Source: Pezizomycotina sp. ARF18
Lineage: Eukaryota; Ascomycota
Direction: 5' to 3'
Assembly: GCA_002224055.1 (NCBI GenBank)
Contig: AZLU01000149.1
Span: forward strand, 1-64,000
DNA: 64,000 nt
This document shows positions 45,534 to 56,888 of this stretch, piece by piece; position 1 is the stretch's first letter; each line of letters starts with the position of its first letter. The translations under genes and the position numbers were made by a program. The notes under the pieces were generated by a model. The model made no database searches. It saw only the letters and a list, made by a program, of their open reading frames with translations, and had not been told where the DNA came from.

Positions 45534-46906
45534 ATGAAAGACGTGAATAAAAGCGTGGAGGATTCTTCTTCTCATCTCGTTCTGCATCTGATTATACTTC
45601 TCTGCTCTTTGGGTTCTTTTATCTTGATTTTTCTTTCCTTTAACGTTCGAGGTACGAACGCAAATACTAGAAGTTGGAGAAAAATGGATATGAACAGTAA
45701 AGAAACGGGCTTACCTTCATCGATACACACGTATTCCGGAGTAGAAGATGAAGGAGACGATAACGTATGGGAAGTATCTTCGAGTGCTTCTAGTTTCAAA
45801 ATAATATACACGCCGCAGGCCAGCGACGTCGAAGACGGGGAAGGGTGGGAAGATGCGGGTCCCGATCTAGTTATTACACAGGAAGATCTACACAGTCTCG
45901 ATGATGTTCCGGGTACATCTGCACCTTCACCAGGCCAGATAAAACGTACATCTTCCTCATCCGAAAAAAACCCGATCATAACGACCCCACCGCCAGACGT
46001 ATCCTCCTTCCTCAACGAAAAAAGTCACAGCAGCCTTCAACTCCGGCCGGCTTTCAGAGGCTGTAACGTTGCTACAAGTCCTCATCCGCGAGAACGATAG
46101 CAAAGGCGTCGAAGCGCCGGCAGATATACGTATCATGCTCGCTGACGCATACGCCGTCATGAGCCGGACGCCGGAGTTATATCCTAGTAGCCTCGGTGCC
46201 GAAGTATCACGCAAAAGCTATTCTCCGACGCGAAGGCGCAGCTGGAGAAAGCAGAGGAACACAGTGAGCTTAGGAGACTACAGAAGGTTAAGATTAACGT
46301 AAAGCTGTGTACGCTCGCGATAGCGGGGGGAGACTACGAGCACGCGGAGCAGCTGATTAATATAGCGGAATGTTCATGGATAAGCACCAGAGTATCATGA
46401 AGAAAGAGGAGAATCCGGAGGGTACTATTAGAAAACGGAAAGGAAAGGTTACAAAGGAGGAAGAACAGGAGGAAGAACTGCAAGACGAAGATACACAGCA
46501 CCTTAGAACGGAAATCCGAACAATCCGCGCCATGCTTCTGTCCCACGAAGACGACGGCTACGGTTTCAGGACGCAGAACATCCTCGGTCCACTCCTCAGC
46601 GATCCCGTTAACGTCGTACTTGTGTCTGAAATACTAGAAGGCTTCGGCTACGAGCTTGTCGCCGACCGCCACATGCCGGCGAAGTACATCATCTGTCCGA
46701 AAGACGAAGACGCGGCGCGGAAGCTACGGCGGCGGAGGATATTCGGGGAAAACTACCAAGAAGAAGCGCAGGAGATGGCTAATACGATCGTAATGCTAGT
46801 AGCCGTAGTGATATTCGGCATATCTCTGTTCCCTCTAGGGTTTAACATGTTTTACCACGTTATGCAGGATCCAGGTGTGGTAGCTGCGAAGGCGGCGGCC
46901 GGGTGA
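45534..46906 (+). CDS. two-helix protein with helical, TPR-like middle
   Basis: The start at 45534 (MKDVNKSVEDSSSHLVLHLI) leads into a hydrophobic helix (LVLHLIILLCSLGSFILIFL). An acidic, Ser-rich linker follows (VEDEGDDNVWEVSSSASSFK). Reading then shifts at an A6 run (about 46016) into KKVTAAFNSGRLSEAVTLLQ and LADAYAVMSRTPELYPSS; a second shift gives KLFSDAKAQLEKAEEHSELR and TLAIAGGDYEHAEQLINIAE; a third gives MKKEENPEGTIRKRKG and LSDPVNVVLVSEILEGFGYE. The A-L-L repeat spacing in the middle resembles TPR-type helical hairpins. The C-terminus has a second helix (TIVMLVAVVIFGISLFPLGF) before TGA at 46904. About 450 residues once frames are followed. Cellular role unknown; membrane-anchored at both ends. 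Confidence 0.6.
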
Positions 46907-47071
46907 TGGTGGTCGGTGCTTTCGTTTTTATTCAACTTTGATTTAGGGAAAATCGCTTATTAAATTTTCCTCTTTCGCTTTTGCATATAACCCTCTGCAA
47001 CACTGGAGAAAGGTGAACGTGAAGATCGAAAGATTGCCCAGTGAGGTATCTGCCAAACCGAGTGAACCAAT
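46907..47071. other. short intergenic
   Basis: Contains the 3' flank of the preceding gene and the upstream region of a possible small ORF at 47072. Confidence 0.4.
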
Positions 47072-47356
47072 ATGAACAACGTGATCTTTCTTTTAATACT
47101 AACAGCCGTGGGTATCTCTCATATTGCTACTATGCTATCGGAGCCCGTAGAATATTCCGCTATCCCGTACCTCGCCAATTACGCGGGTCTAACTCCAAGA
47201 ACTCTTAAGCTTATGAGCTCTTTCGAGAAGGTCGCACTATGCTATCGAGAGTATGCATTGGATGTTTTTAGACGATTATCGTATCCTCCAGGCTTAGTGG
47301 TCGGTTGGTATAGGTATCTTCTCTGCTCTAATCATCTTGTACACAAGGTATGCTAA
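47072..47356 (+). CDS. possible small secreted protein
   Basis: A 94-codon uninterrupted frame begins MNNVIFLLILTAVGISHIAT, which has the shape of a signal peptide, and continues YSAIPYLANYAGLTPRTLKL and SYPPGLVVGWYRYLLCSNHL. Near the end a GTATGC could be a splice donor. There is no paralogue or domain, so this rests on the signal peptide only. It could equally be a membrane-anchored peptide or a chance frame. Confidence 0.35.
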   Translation: MNNVIFLLILTAVGISHIATMLSEPVEYSAIPYLANYAGLTPRTLKLMSSFEKVALCYREYALDVFRRLSYPPGLVVGWYRYLLCSNHLVHKVC

Positions 47357-47863
47357 CGATTATGCTTGCAATTATTGTTGTGTATTTCGACGCTAAACGT
47401 CGCCGCACTATTGGTAATAGTAAGCTTGTCATGGTCTGTATCCAAAGAATCCCTCTCAAACATTCGTCTTGGAGGTGGAGGAAGGGATAGAAATATGTAG
47501 AAACTACTTAAGAAGATATAAATTATCTCGGGATATTAGTGCTACTACCTCCAGATAGCATTATTTAGGTATCCTATGAAATCTTTGCCTGCGTGCGAAA
47601 AAAAAAACATCACCCTTAAGCCTGCGAATGAGCGAAAATAAATAAAATAAAATTTTCAGAATTCAAAAAAGAAAGAAGAAGAAAATTAAGAGAAGAAAAA
47701 AAGATAGATGCAATTTAAAAATATCTAGCAACATTGGCATCCTTTAACCAATGCTAGAATATTCAAAGAGCCATAATCAATTTCACCAGAACTCTACTTT
47801 CAATAGGTTTCGTTCAGTACAAAACAATCAAAATCTTTCTACACAAATCCCGAAATCCGAACG
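47357..47863. other. intergenic, A-rich leader
   Basis: No ORF. Purine-rich from 47640 to 47710 (AAAGAAAGAAGAAG-like), followed by a CA-rich leader of the next gene. Confidence 0.45.
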
Positions 47864-48448
47864 ATGAAGTTCACCGCCATCCTCTCCCTCGTCGCCGTCC
47901 TCGCCACGGCCACCTCGACTACTCCAGTCGCCGATCCGGAACCCAAGAAGCCCACGCCATCCTTAGTCGTAACCTCGAGGTAGTTCCCGAAGCCACCCGC
48001 CATGTACTGCCCCCCCCCCCCCCGGCTTCAACTTCTACTGCTGCCATTCTAGCAAGACCAACTTCAATGCCGGAGGCAGCCCGGAGCTCTACGGCGTTGG
48101 GTGTAAGATCTACTCAATTCATTTTGCAAAATCTCCTCCGCTATTGAATCAGACAAGTGCAGCCTATTCAGAGCTAGGGTTACCAGCTGGCAACTCTTCT
48201 CTATGTTCTACTCAGGCAAAGAAATCAGCAAATTCGCGACTAGGAAGCCTAAATGCTGTACTTCCAAGTTTTGCTGCAATGGTCCGAAGGTCTTCGTCCG
48301 CCGTCTCGATCAGCTTGGAGGATTGACTGCAAGTCATTTTCTTTTTGGTCAAACCACCGCTACACATCCTTGTACTACACTTGGAAATGAGCATAATATA
48401 TCGGGAGATCTAATAGCGTGTGGGCTAACATTTATCTCTGATATATAG
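47864..48448 (+). CDS. small cysteine-rich secreted protein
   Basis: The start at 47864 gives a clear signal peptide, MKFTAILSLVAVLATATS, then TPVADPEPK. The next part (AHAILSRNLEVVPEATRHV) is reached by a frame change, and a second change lies in a 14-base C run (48010-48023). The mature part reads GFNFYCCHSSKTNFNAGGSP ELYGVG to a GTAAGA donor (48103); a 50-nt intron ends at 48152. Exon 2 reads YKCSLFRARVTSWQLFSMFY, SGKEISKFATRKPKCCTSKF and CCNGPKVFVRRLDQLGGL, open to TAG at 48446. The cysteine pattern (CC, C, CC, CC) recalls hydrophobin-like spacing but does not match either class fully. Likely extracellular. Confidence 0.6.
48010..48023. repeat. poly(C) tract, 14 nt, inside coding exon
   Basis: Encodes a proline run in the small cysteine-rich protein; its length sets the downstream reading frame. 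Confidence 0.9.
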
Positions 48449-49476
48449 TCAGGATGTGCTGATCGAAAATTCAGTTGAAGGATGAACGACAGTAAACGGG
48501 ACACAGACAAGTATAAAGCTAGAAGGCTATTGTAGTCGTCTTATGATAATGGAAGGCATATTTTCTCGAGAGAAACAATTTCTTTCTTCTTTTTCAGTTA
48601 TCCTTTTTATCAAGGCGTTTGATAGCATTTCTTCGTCGCTAAGCGCGTAAATCAGAGAGCATTTTCAGGCGTTAGAAGTTTAGAAGAAAGAGAAAGTTTT
48701 TAACAGAGGTACGTTGCAAAGACGTGGTGAATCGATTGCTCAAGAGTGCACATGCTATTTGAACATAACCATAGTATACTCATTGTGACGCGCCTTAGCA
48801 GAAGCGTTGAATATTGAAGCACAGCAGAGCGTCGGGACTCTAAACGATGCTAATATCGCGATGAGATATACGCATTGTATTATGATCATTCGATACCGGT
48901 ATATACCACGAGGTGTAGACTCATACATAACAACCAATAATACTAGCTCTGTGTCAAAATATTTCACGGTAAAGATCAAGACCATATCGCAGTCACAAAT
49001 ATATTCATTGCATTGACGGAGAAGGTTTATTATCTATAACAATTCAATGAATTTCAGCTACATCTCCCTACAGCACTTGATCTTATATCGCTCGAGGAGA
49101 GACCGTGTGATTCCGTATGGTTTCGATTTGATGAATTGCATTGTTTTTGGCTGACAAAAAGACTTGGTTTACTTTATATAGTTTTCTTGTTAATATAATG
49201 ATTTAAAAATCATTTTCTAGGGTTTGCGGTCGTGAACTGCTAATTTTTCTACAGAAAGGTTTTTTTTCCCGGCCTTTTTGCAACCCATGCCAACAATAAA
49301 TAAATAAATAAATAATAAATAAATAATAAATAAAATACCAACAAAACAAACAGTAGGAACTTCTATACTTGATCTTCTTTCAACTTACTTCAAAGCACGG
49401 ACATCTTTGCAGCAAAAGCTTCGTTGTATCGCGGAAAACCCTATCGTCACTGCATTCACCCAATAATCACCTCAAA
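48449..49476. other. intergenic with AAAT repeat
   Basis: No supported gene. An AAAT microsatellite lies at 49295-49336, about 140 bp before the next start codon. Confidence 0.5.
49295..49336. repeat. (AAAT)n microsatellite
   Basis: About ten AAAT units with two one-base slips. Confidence 0.95.
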
Positions 49477-51243
49477 ATGGATCCACTCGACCAGAGCTAG
49501 CAAGGCGGTACAGGGCGCTTCCTCCTCTGGGCACGTCCAGCAGAAGGGGTTCTCTCACTCGATCAAGATCGACGACGGCCGACGGTGACGGACTTCGAAA
49601 CATCGAACCTGGGAACCGAAGCCGAGTCTCGAAATCATAACAGCGAGCTTGGAGCAGTTGGCGTGTAAGTGTGTTTCACAAAACAAGGAGCGGCTATCTC
49701 AGCACTCTGCTGTGCCGTGTATTGCCATTTGAGGCTAACGAATGCCTAATCTTCGAATATGAACAGTATCCAGAACAGGGCGGAAGCAGGAAGTAGGTCC
49801 GCGACCGCGTCGCCGCCGAGCAGCCCTACCCCGGTAACACCAAGCAGGACGATGCCGTTGCCTGCCCATAGCACTACCCCATCCGCGGGTCTGAAAACGT
49901 TGCAGGAACGCCAATTGCCGCCTCTCCACCAGGTGACTACGTGCTGACGACCCTGACGGCGGACAAAGCTATTTCATCCGGGACCATTTCGCTACCCAAC
50001 AGCTCGGCGGAAGCAAGACAAACGAATTGCGTTGCACCGAATTCCTTGACGCAAGCTCTCCAGACCCGATACGCAGCAATGCCGCAGTGCGCACATCCGT
50101 TACTCCAACGAGGGATTCCTTCACGTCAATAAACGAGGTCCTCTTAAAGTCACCGACTGCTAGAAGACTCAGGAGGAGTTTAACCATGACGACGACAGCT
50201 CCTCCATGGCCGAATCTAGCGAGGATACTCCGTACAGCGAGAGAGAACCTCCCGAGGACGCCACGGACATCAGGAAGCAGCTCGAGGAGCTGCACGCGTA
50301 CGCGCAGGCGGAACGTACAAGCAGCGTCTCCCGAAATTCACACACGCAGCCGAGACGTACGAAGAGATGCGGAGGAAGTACGCCAGACTATCAGCTCGGA
50401 TGACGATATTAAGGATAATACGGTCCCGCAGAGCCGGAATACAACGAGAAGATTATGGGATGTGGACTACGATTGAGAGGGTTGAAGAGTGAGTGCTGGT
50501 CATACTAGCGAGGAGGAAGTGGGAAGAGGAAATTGAGATGGGAGCACTTGGAAGTACGAGAAAGGTACGGTCACCATCTACCGATACTGGTTCGCATGTG
50601 TTGCCAGGTCAAGATCTGTTTCCGGAAGCAGTCCGCAGAGTCCGAAGAGTCCGAGATCTTTTTCAGAGGAGCTTTTCAGCGAAATGATGCCGAACCAGGA
50701 TATTACTCCCAACGGCCGCTGTCGCAAAGCTTCCTCGGCGTGCCAGAACACCCTGTCGAGATGAACCCGAGCCTACAGGACCGCCTCAGGAGATCTCTAG
50801 CACCATCCCAGCTACACTCTCAACGCCTACTACTCCCGTCGCCAAGAGAAGCCGCTTCGAAAGTCCTCGAAAACCTGAAACTCCACACAATGACGTCGAA
50901 GACGACGACGACGAAGAAGACGAAGTCACCATCATTGACCCCCCAATCCAAGCTAGAGGGCGTCAGTCACCGCGTAGTCCCCGCCCGCGTCCCCTCGGCG
51001 ACGTCATCATCCTCGACTCCAACACCGCGCCGAGCCGCGACCGCGACCTCGCGCGTACACGCTCGAACTCCAGCGGGAGCGTCGAGCTCCTCAGGGAAGT
51101 ACGCAGCGTCACATGCCCGATCACGAAGAGGAGGTTTCAGAGCCGGTTATAAGTCCGTGAGGCATACGTTCGAGAGGCAGGCGGTCGAGCAGCTGCACGA
51201 GGAGAATAGGAGGAGGGGGAAGAAGTTTTCGTGTCCGGCATAG
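49477..51243 (+). CDS. disordered Ser/Arg/Asp-rich protein, possibly nuclear
   Basis: The start at 49477 gives MDPLDQ, then (next frame) ASKAVQGASSSGHVQQKGFS and TVTDFETSNLGTEAESRNHN to a GTAAGTG donor near 49668; the intron ends AACAG near 49769. Downstream coding signal moves among frames: GTPIAASPPGDYVLTTLTAD, LLKSPTARRLRR, SSEDTPYSEREPPEDATDIR, KQLEELHAYAQAE, FRKQSAESEESEIFFRGAFQ and SQRPLSQSFLGVPEHPVEM. Near the end, STIPATLSTPTTPVAKRSRF, HNDVEDDDDEEDEVTIIDPP and SVELLREVRSVTCPITKRRF show an acidic block and short basic patches (AKRSRF-like) of nuclear-localisation type. No folded domain is recognised. At least six frame changes; boundaries are approximate and more than one gene is possible. 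Confidence 0.5.
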
Positions 51244-52194
51244 GGTGTAAGACTTCGTTTGATGCGAGGATCTGGAGCCAGATAGGGAGATGGCGGAGAT
51301 TTTGAAGTGGAAGAAGTGACGGGGTGTGGCAAGCTGCCCTCGTACGCCCATGGATATTTCAGTACATCCTTCTACATACCTGGTGCTTTGGAGATCGGAG
51401 GGCGTAGTGCAGGTTTGTTTTCGTACCTTTTTTTCGTTCATCGGGTGTTTCTTACGTTTTTGCAAATCGGCCTTGACTTCTACTGCTTACCACTCTTTTC
51501 ACATTCAAATCATTACAGTCCCATCTTTTATTATTGTTTTATTTCTTTTGCTCTTTTGCCTTTCGTTTTGTTGGGTTGGTTTCTACGCGTCAGTTTTTAT
51601 GAATTGCTTCACGTTCTTTCTTTTCTTCACAAGTCCATGATATGATTTGTTATTAGTCCTCTAGATGCTCAGGGCAGGTGTTTTCATCAGTATTTTTTTC
51701 CGGACTATAACGAATAATGAGAATGATCCATAAGCCCTTTGTCATTCTTTTTTACAGGTTTATAGTTTTCTCCGATTTGTAAAATATCACATCACGTTGA
51801 GAGGATTACAGAATTGTAGAAACTATGGAACGACTTATGACAATGCGTTCTCGTCTGATATATTTGGTGATATGATTAAATCTCATAATACTATACTGTT
51901 ACGAGATAAAAGTCTTTTCCTACAATACAACATCGTCGACAAAAAACCAAAGAGAACTCCTGATGGTATCGAATAATATCACCAACGATTGAAATATAAA
52001 AAAGTAAGAAAAAACTCCGCCTTGTTAAAACAACCTCTACCTGGTATAAGCGCATTTCCAAAGTTACAAGCAAAACATTAAAAGGAATATTCAGTAATAA
52101 ACGCCATAAGAAACAGTAAAACAGTTCAACTCCCCGACGCAGACGCGATATTGTTCCCGGTCCGAAAGTCAAGCTCACGTAACTACCCCGAACG
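51244..52194. other. intergenic between converging genes
   Basis: T-rich DNA with hydrophobic but unsupported frames at 51307-51645 (+) and 51891-52250 (-). No domain, repeat or promoter recognised. Confidence 0.45.
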
Positions 52195-53011
52195 TCATCG
52201 CCGAAGCTGTCGGCGCCGTGGGAGGAGATCGTAGCACGCCTGGGGTTCATACCCGACTCGCCGATTTCGGCGAAGATAACAACCCGAAGCCTTCGCTGTT
52301 AAGTTTCCGCTCGTGGTTGCCGTAGGGATACGGGCTCGTTGTTCGAGAGGAACCCATTGTGGCAGCGGTGCTCTCCCTCTGAGCGGCCCGCGACGACGAT
52401 GGTACGGTCGGAAAGGTTGAGGAGCGCGTGATATGCTTATTTCTGGGAAATCTGGCGATAGCGGAGAACTGTTGTTCTGCGTCGGCGAGTTTGTCTTTTG
52501 TGGATTTTCGGGGCTGGTTTTTCCGGACTTTGTACCACCGAAGGTGGATAAATCGCCGCGTGTTGTTCCTCCCCTGCCACCGAACGTGGAGGACGCGTTG
52601 GACTTGCTACTCTGCGAAGTCGACGGCGTGCTCCGACTTAATTTACTCCACAATCCGCCCAGCGTCGACGCTTTAGCCTCCGCGGAACTCGCGGTTCCTC
52701 TATCGTGAGCTGGAAATCCGCGCCTCCCGTTCGCTGCCGTTCCCCGCCGAATTAAGCCTCGGCGGCGCACCTAACCCACCACCCCGCTCCTCTTCGACGG
52801 ACATGTACGTCCCCTCCATATCCACCGTCCCGTTCGCCGTCCACGTTCCCAACGTCTCCACCGTCCCCACCGTTCCCACCGTCCCCTTCTCGACTGTACC
52901 GCCGTGTGCTTCGTCTATCGCCTCCATAATCTCCCTAACCCCGTTTACGTTATCGCACTTCCGACTCCCGAACCGGTACCCTTACGTAATCCCCAATCTC
53001 TCCTCTGTCGC

Positions 53012-53063
<52 letters not shown>

Positions 53064-54957
53064 CGTCATTATTATTATCATCATCATTATTATTATTATT
53101 ACGGCGACCTCGTTGGAGCCGGTGTTGTGCGCGTGCGGGCGCATGTAGTACCGCCTGCTGGTCCACAGCCAGCGTAACGGCGGCGCGCAGGCGACGAGGA
53201 TTCCCGAACACATTTCTGCGGCGGTCCATATTGCGAATGTCGGTTGAGGTGCGGCGATGCCGAGGTTTATGAGGCGGCCGACGGTGCAGTTAGACAGAGC
53301 ACGCCGAGGGAGAAGACGGCGGCTAAACCTGCGATTTTGCGGCGGGTGGCAGTGGCGTAGAGGCGGGGGAGGATGAAGAAGGGAGGATGTATACTGCGAA
53401 GACAATTGGGGAGGGAAATGTTAGACTGGGGTAGATGGTACGGGAGACGGGAAGATGTTTTTGAATGAAAGTAAAAAATTATCGAGAGAACCGGTTGCAA
53501 CGTAAACGATAATATTACAAAAATAAATGATATACATCCGACACGACCATCTAGGATCATGGATGTTTCTTCTGCTTACCCATGAAGTCGCTCAAAATAT
53601 GGAAGCCCGAGGCAAGTAGTACGGCGTGGGCTCCGCCCAGCTTAGGCAGCGCCAGTCCTTATCCATCGTCCTATTAAGATCGGCAAATAATATCATGTCA
53701 GATCAGCTCCGATGTTTTATATCGGTCCGTCTTACCCGAAAGGTATTGTATTTTGCGGTTAATTTGGATAGAAGCCTTTTTTTCCTCCGAACTTGCACAG
53801 TAATTTCCGACGCCATTTCATTGGGGGAAATCGTTCAGCCCACCTCTTTCATGCTGTTCCCTTCTTAAGATCGTATTTATGTCGTGATTTTGAATAATCT
53901 CGAAGATCGCTCGGTTTCCAAATGTTGCAACGTTCACGTTTTCCTCCATCCATCAAATATCATCTGAAGTATGATGTGAAAACAAAGAAAATCGAAAGGG
54001 AACGTATTCACTGTCCTTACCAATTCCGCTTTATAGGCATACACCAGAGCTGCTGCAGGAGTAGGATCAAGCAACATCCGCCGATAACAGTTACCGTCGT
54101 GATGTGTAAAGCGATCCGCAACTTTACCATGTCCTGGGAAATAGGTCCCGGTACATGAGAAGGAAAGCCGTTTTGACCGAGTAGAGCGAGATGTAGTAGA
54201 GGGGGTTCATACCGTACATGAACTATCCAGGCGCGAAGCAAAACGGTTAACCATCGTTTTCGATCGTAAGCGTTCAAGGGAGAAAGAAACAGTAAAACAA
54301 AAAAGGATGTGGAAGTAAGATGAGCCCTCCTAAACCACAGAACCACCAGTAAATGGGAAGCCAAAATATGCAAATTTTGGTATTCTGGAAAAAAGGCGTT
54401 TCCGTTAGAAAATGATCAAAAGGACGAAAACACACCTTCAGCCAGCTTAATACTATAGCCTTATTGTGCTGAACCGCCTCGAAGTCTGGCAAGCCGGCAT
54501 CCGCAGCGAACACGATCCGAGGATCCCACATGCCGGCGCTTTTTGAATGTACATCTCCAACGGTATTAACAAGAAAGCATATCCACGCCACGACAATAAG
54601 CCCATCTGTTAGGGTGAACTGGGAGAGTAGGTAGATCCGAACGTATAACCGTAAGATTAAGACAACCAAGGATATACAGACGAAGGATACTTCTCCGGCC
54701 TGTGATCATCGTTAGAGGAACTTTTAATAGAAAAGGCAAAAAGCGAAATATTTTTCCGTCGAAGTATTCCATCTTAATATAGAGAAGAGAAGGTTCCATA
54801 CAACTGCCTGGATTGCCGTGACCTGATCATTGTAAAAAGTAAAAATCGTAGGTGTTTCCCCCCTCTTTCTCTTAATTAATACCTGGATAGATTTCTCCTT
54901 CCCTTTATCCTCTATACCCAACACCCAAACGATAACCGAAGACGAAGCACCATTCAC
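52195..54957 (-). CDS. PTH11-related seven-helix membrane protein 3
   Basis: The 5' part near 54957-54730 contains NDQVTAIQAVVWNLLFSILR, typical of helix 1. Then come RLYVRIYLLSQFTLTDGLIV and VAWICFLVNTVGDVHSKSAG, FEAVQHNKAIVLSWLK to a GTGTGT donor, GMNPLYYISLYSVKTAFLLM and (one shift) KLRIALHITTVTVIGGCCLI then LQQLWCMPIKRNW. After a degraded stretch, AHAVLLASGFHILSDFM ends at a GTAAGC donor (about 53586); the intron ends CGCAG near 53402. The last exons give VYILPFFILPRLYATATRRK, IAGLAAVFSLGVL and (one shift) NLGIAAPQPTFAIWTAAEMC, SGILVACAPPLRWLWTS. These blocks are characteristic of the fungal rhodopsin-domain family, in a branch distinct from the other two genes here. A long tail contains an ATT microsatellite, GTVGTV repeats and Ser/Thr-rich sequence. 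Confidence 0.7.
53012..53100. repeat. (TTA/ATT)n microsatellite in receptor tail
   Basis: Pure TTA units from 53012 to 53063, then interrupted ATT/ATC units to about 53100. On the coding (minus) strand it encodes poly-Ile or poly-Asn, depending on frame. Confidence 0.95.
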
Positions 54958-55713
54958 AGGCGCCGTTCTTCGGGGAAAAACTGCAACAGTTTTAAGGATT
55001 TTATCGGTCCTTGTAGCGCATATATCGTGGAAAATAAAATATATAAATATAAATGAGATTCAAGCTGAAAATTAAGAAACAAGAAAAAAAAAAGGGAGAC
55101 ATAACTGTCAAAGGGGGCTTGTCGGTATAAGAGCCGGAGATATCCTTTTTAGCTGTTACAACTTGCACCCTAGAAAAAGGCTCCCTCCTCTCCTACAAGT
55201 TAGGTTTCCTCGCCCGAAGCGGTTTGCAATACTGTCAATACGAGCGTTTTGAAAGTATTCTTTAACCCTCAAGACTAACTGTCCTCCTCGTGCTACTGTT
55301 GGCTGACTAGAGTTTTGGCGAGTGCTGAGTGGGGCCTTCACGGCTCCTCTTGCCCAACTAGTGTTGCTTTTGGTTAGAGACGGAGAACTCTTGCAGTGAG
55401 ATCATCACTGTTTTTGCCTCTTTCCTCTTCTTTCTCACTAATCTGCCTATACTCATTTTTTTTTTTTTTTCTTCTTTTTTCTTCAGTTGTGCTTTCGGGC
55501 CTCGGCACGTCGGTCGTTAAGCACCCTAGCGAGAGACGGCGCCATCATTTACGGAGGGGAAGTCGTTTTCGGAGGCCCGGTGTCTCATTTAAACAGCTAA
55601 AACAGGTTTAGCCGGGGCGTCGAAGAAATGTGGGCAGAACGCCACCTATCACCCCTCTATCGGCAAGTCGACTCCACAATTAGCACACACCCCAAGGGAA
55701 AACTTTGTTCATA
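54958..55713. other. intergenic
   Basis: No supported gene. The plus frame at 55396-55611 runs through a T tract and has no domain. Probably promoter DNA of the receptor on the minus strand. Confidence 0.4.
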
Positions 55714-56269
55714 CAGTTCTGTCATAAATGTTGGGACACCTGCCCAAGTGGGTCAAGGAATGCACGGTATAACACGAACCACTTACTAAGCGACATGATA
55801 TCAACCTTTCTGATCTCGGGATAACATCCCCTTTCTGCATACTAACCCCTATTTACAATGCCCGGCAAGCGGCTGTCAGATAGCCAACGGCTAGAGATAT
55901 TAGTATATTTATACACGGGATGCTTATACCGAGAGATTGAGCGTAAAACTGACTATAAAAAATCTCCCGCTCACCGAGTCGTTATTTAATATAAAAAATA
56001 AAACAACGTACAGGGTCGTCGTCGCCCGGTTAAACCTCTATTCTTAATAGACGAGATTATCAGCGACTACCGATTATATTACGGAACATTTATTCGATAA
56101 ATTTTATAGCTATAGCGTTAATACCTATCTTATAATTAGACATTTTACAATAATTAGATATCGTTAGATCCTGTCGTTTAACGCTATTTTGTGTTGTGAG
56201 CAGAACGTGTCATTCCGGGCAAATCTAGACCCACTTGGGCTGGTGTCCCAACATTATGACAGAGAACTG
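55714..56269 (+). mobile_element. Tc1/mariner remnant, internally deleted
   Basis: Flanked by TA (55712-55713 and 56270-56271). The left end begins CAGTTCTGTCATAAATGTTG and the right end is nearly its complement (about 41 bp inverted repeat, with small indels). From 55858 a frame opens MPGKRLSDSQRLEILVYLYT then GCLYREIERKTDYKKSPAHR VV, the helix-turn-helix N-terminus of Tc1/mariner transposases, followed by stops and RRRPVKPLFLIDEIISDYR, the GRP-type linker and start of the second helix-turn-helix. The DDE catalytic part is missing. Stops such as TAA/TAG in A/T-shifted sequence fit RIP-like decay. At 556 bp it can only move in trans. Confidence 0.85.
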
Positions 56270-56534
56270 TATGCTTCGCGGCAGCAGCGCGAGTGCTTTA
56301 AAAAGAAGACAGAGAGAGATAAGTTTACAAGACAGAGGAAGCCGTTGAGAGATACTGTGTTCATGGTGTGAACGACCAGTCTCGCTAAAGGATATGAGGG
56401 TCCTGAGCGATCCTCCAGCTGCCTCGTGTCCGTCGTGCTCCCCACTCGCTGTGTATATTTGGGTTGAAATAACGCTTGCAGATTTGGTACTACTGTCGTC
56501 GAGCAGAGTCACCACCCTCAAAATGAGGGATATG

Positions 56535-56544
56535 TATATATAAA
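56535..56544 (+). promoter_or_regulatory. orphan TATA-like box
   Basis: TATATATAAA upstream of leader-like sequence, with no recognisable downstream gene; may belong to a decayed gene represented by the fragment at 57300. Confidence 0.35.
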
Positions 56545-56888
56545 GGGGGCCCTCTCCCACCGACCTAGTTCGAAGGTCTTCAGTTTTTTAGTTAGTTCAT
56601 CAGATCATTTTATCCCATTTTAGGAGTCTTAGTTGGTTGCTTTTCATAGTGATCATCCTACACCACGACACTACCAAACCACCCTAACTGAGTAGGGCCC
56701 TTCGTCCAGCGAGAGTGTCTTTCGGAGTCCTAAATCATCGCCAGGGAGGTTAATCCGGGATATGATATTACTCGTGCACGATCGTGTCGTCTGTTTTGTT
56801 TTAAAAGCGTTCCTCCACCACTTTTTTTTCGCTATTTCTCAAAGCTGCCCTGTATTTCCTGAAGGCCCTTCGTTTTTTTTATCTCCTA

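Noticed and set aside
45572-46015. 147-codon minus-strand frame
   Set aside because: Complement of the acidic/Ser-rich part of the plus-strand gene at 45534, which has a start, a helix and a continuing coding signal.
47864-48448. Calling the small cysteine-rich protein a hydrophobin
   Set aside because: CC pairs are present, but the eight-cysteine order and spacing of class I or II hydrophobins is not reproduced in a single frame.
52803-53272. Plus-strand frames with poly-Tyr/poly-Leu
   Set aside because: Produced by the TTA microsatellite read on the wrong strand; the minus strand carries the receptor blocks on both sides.
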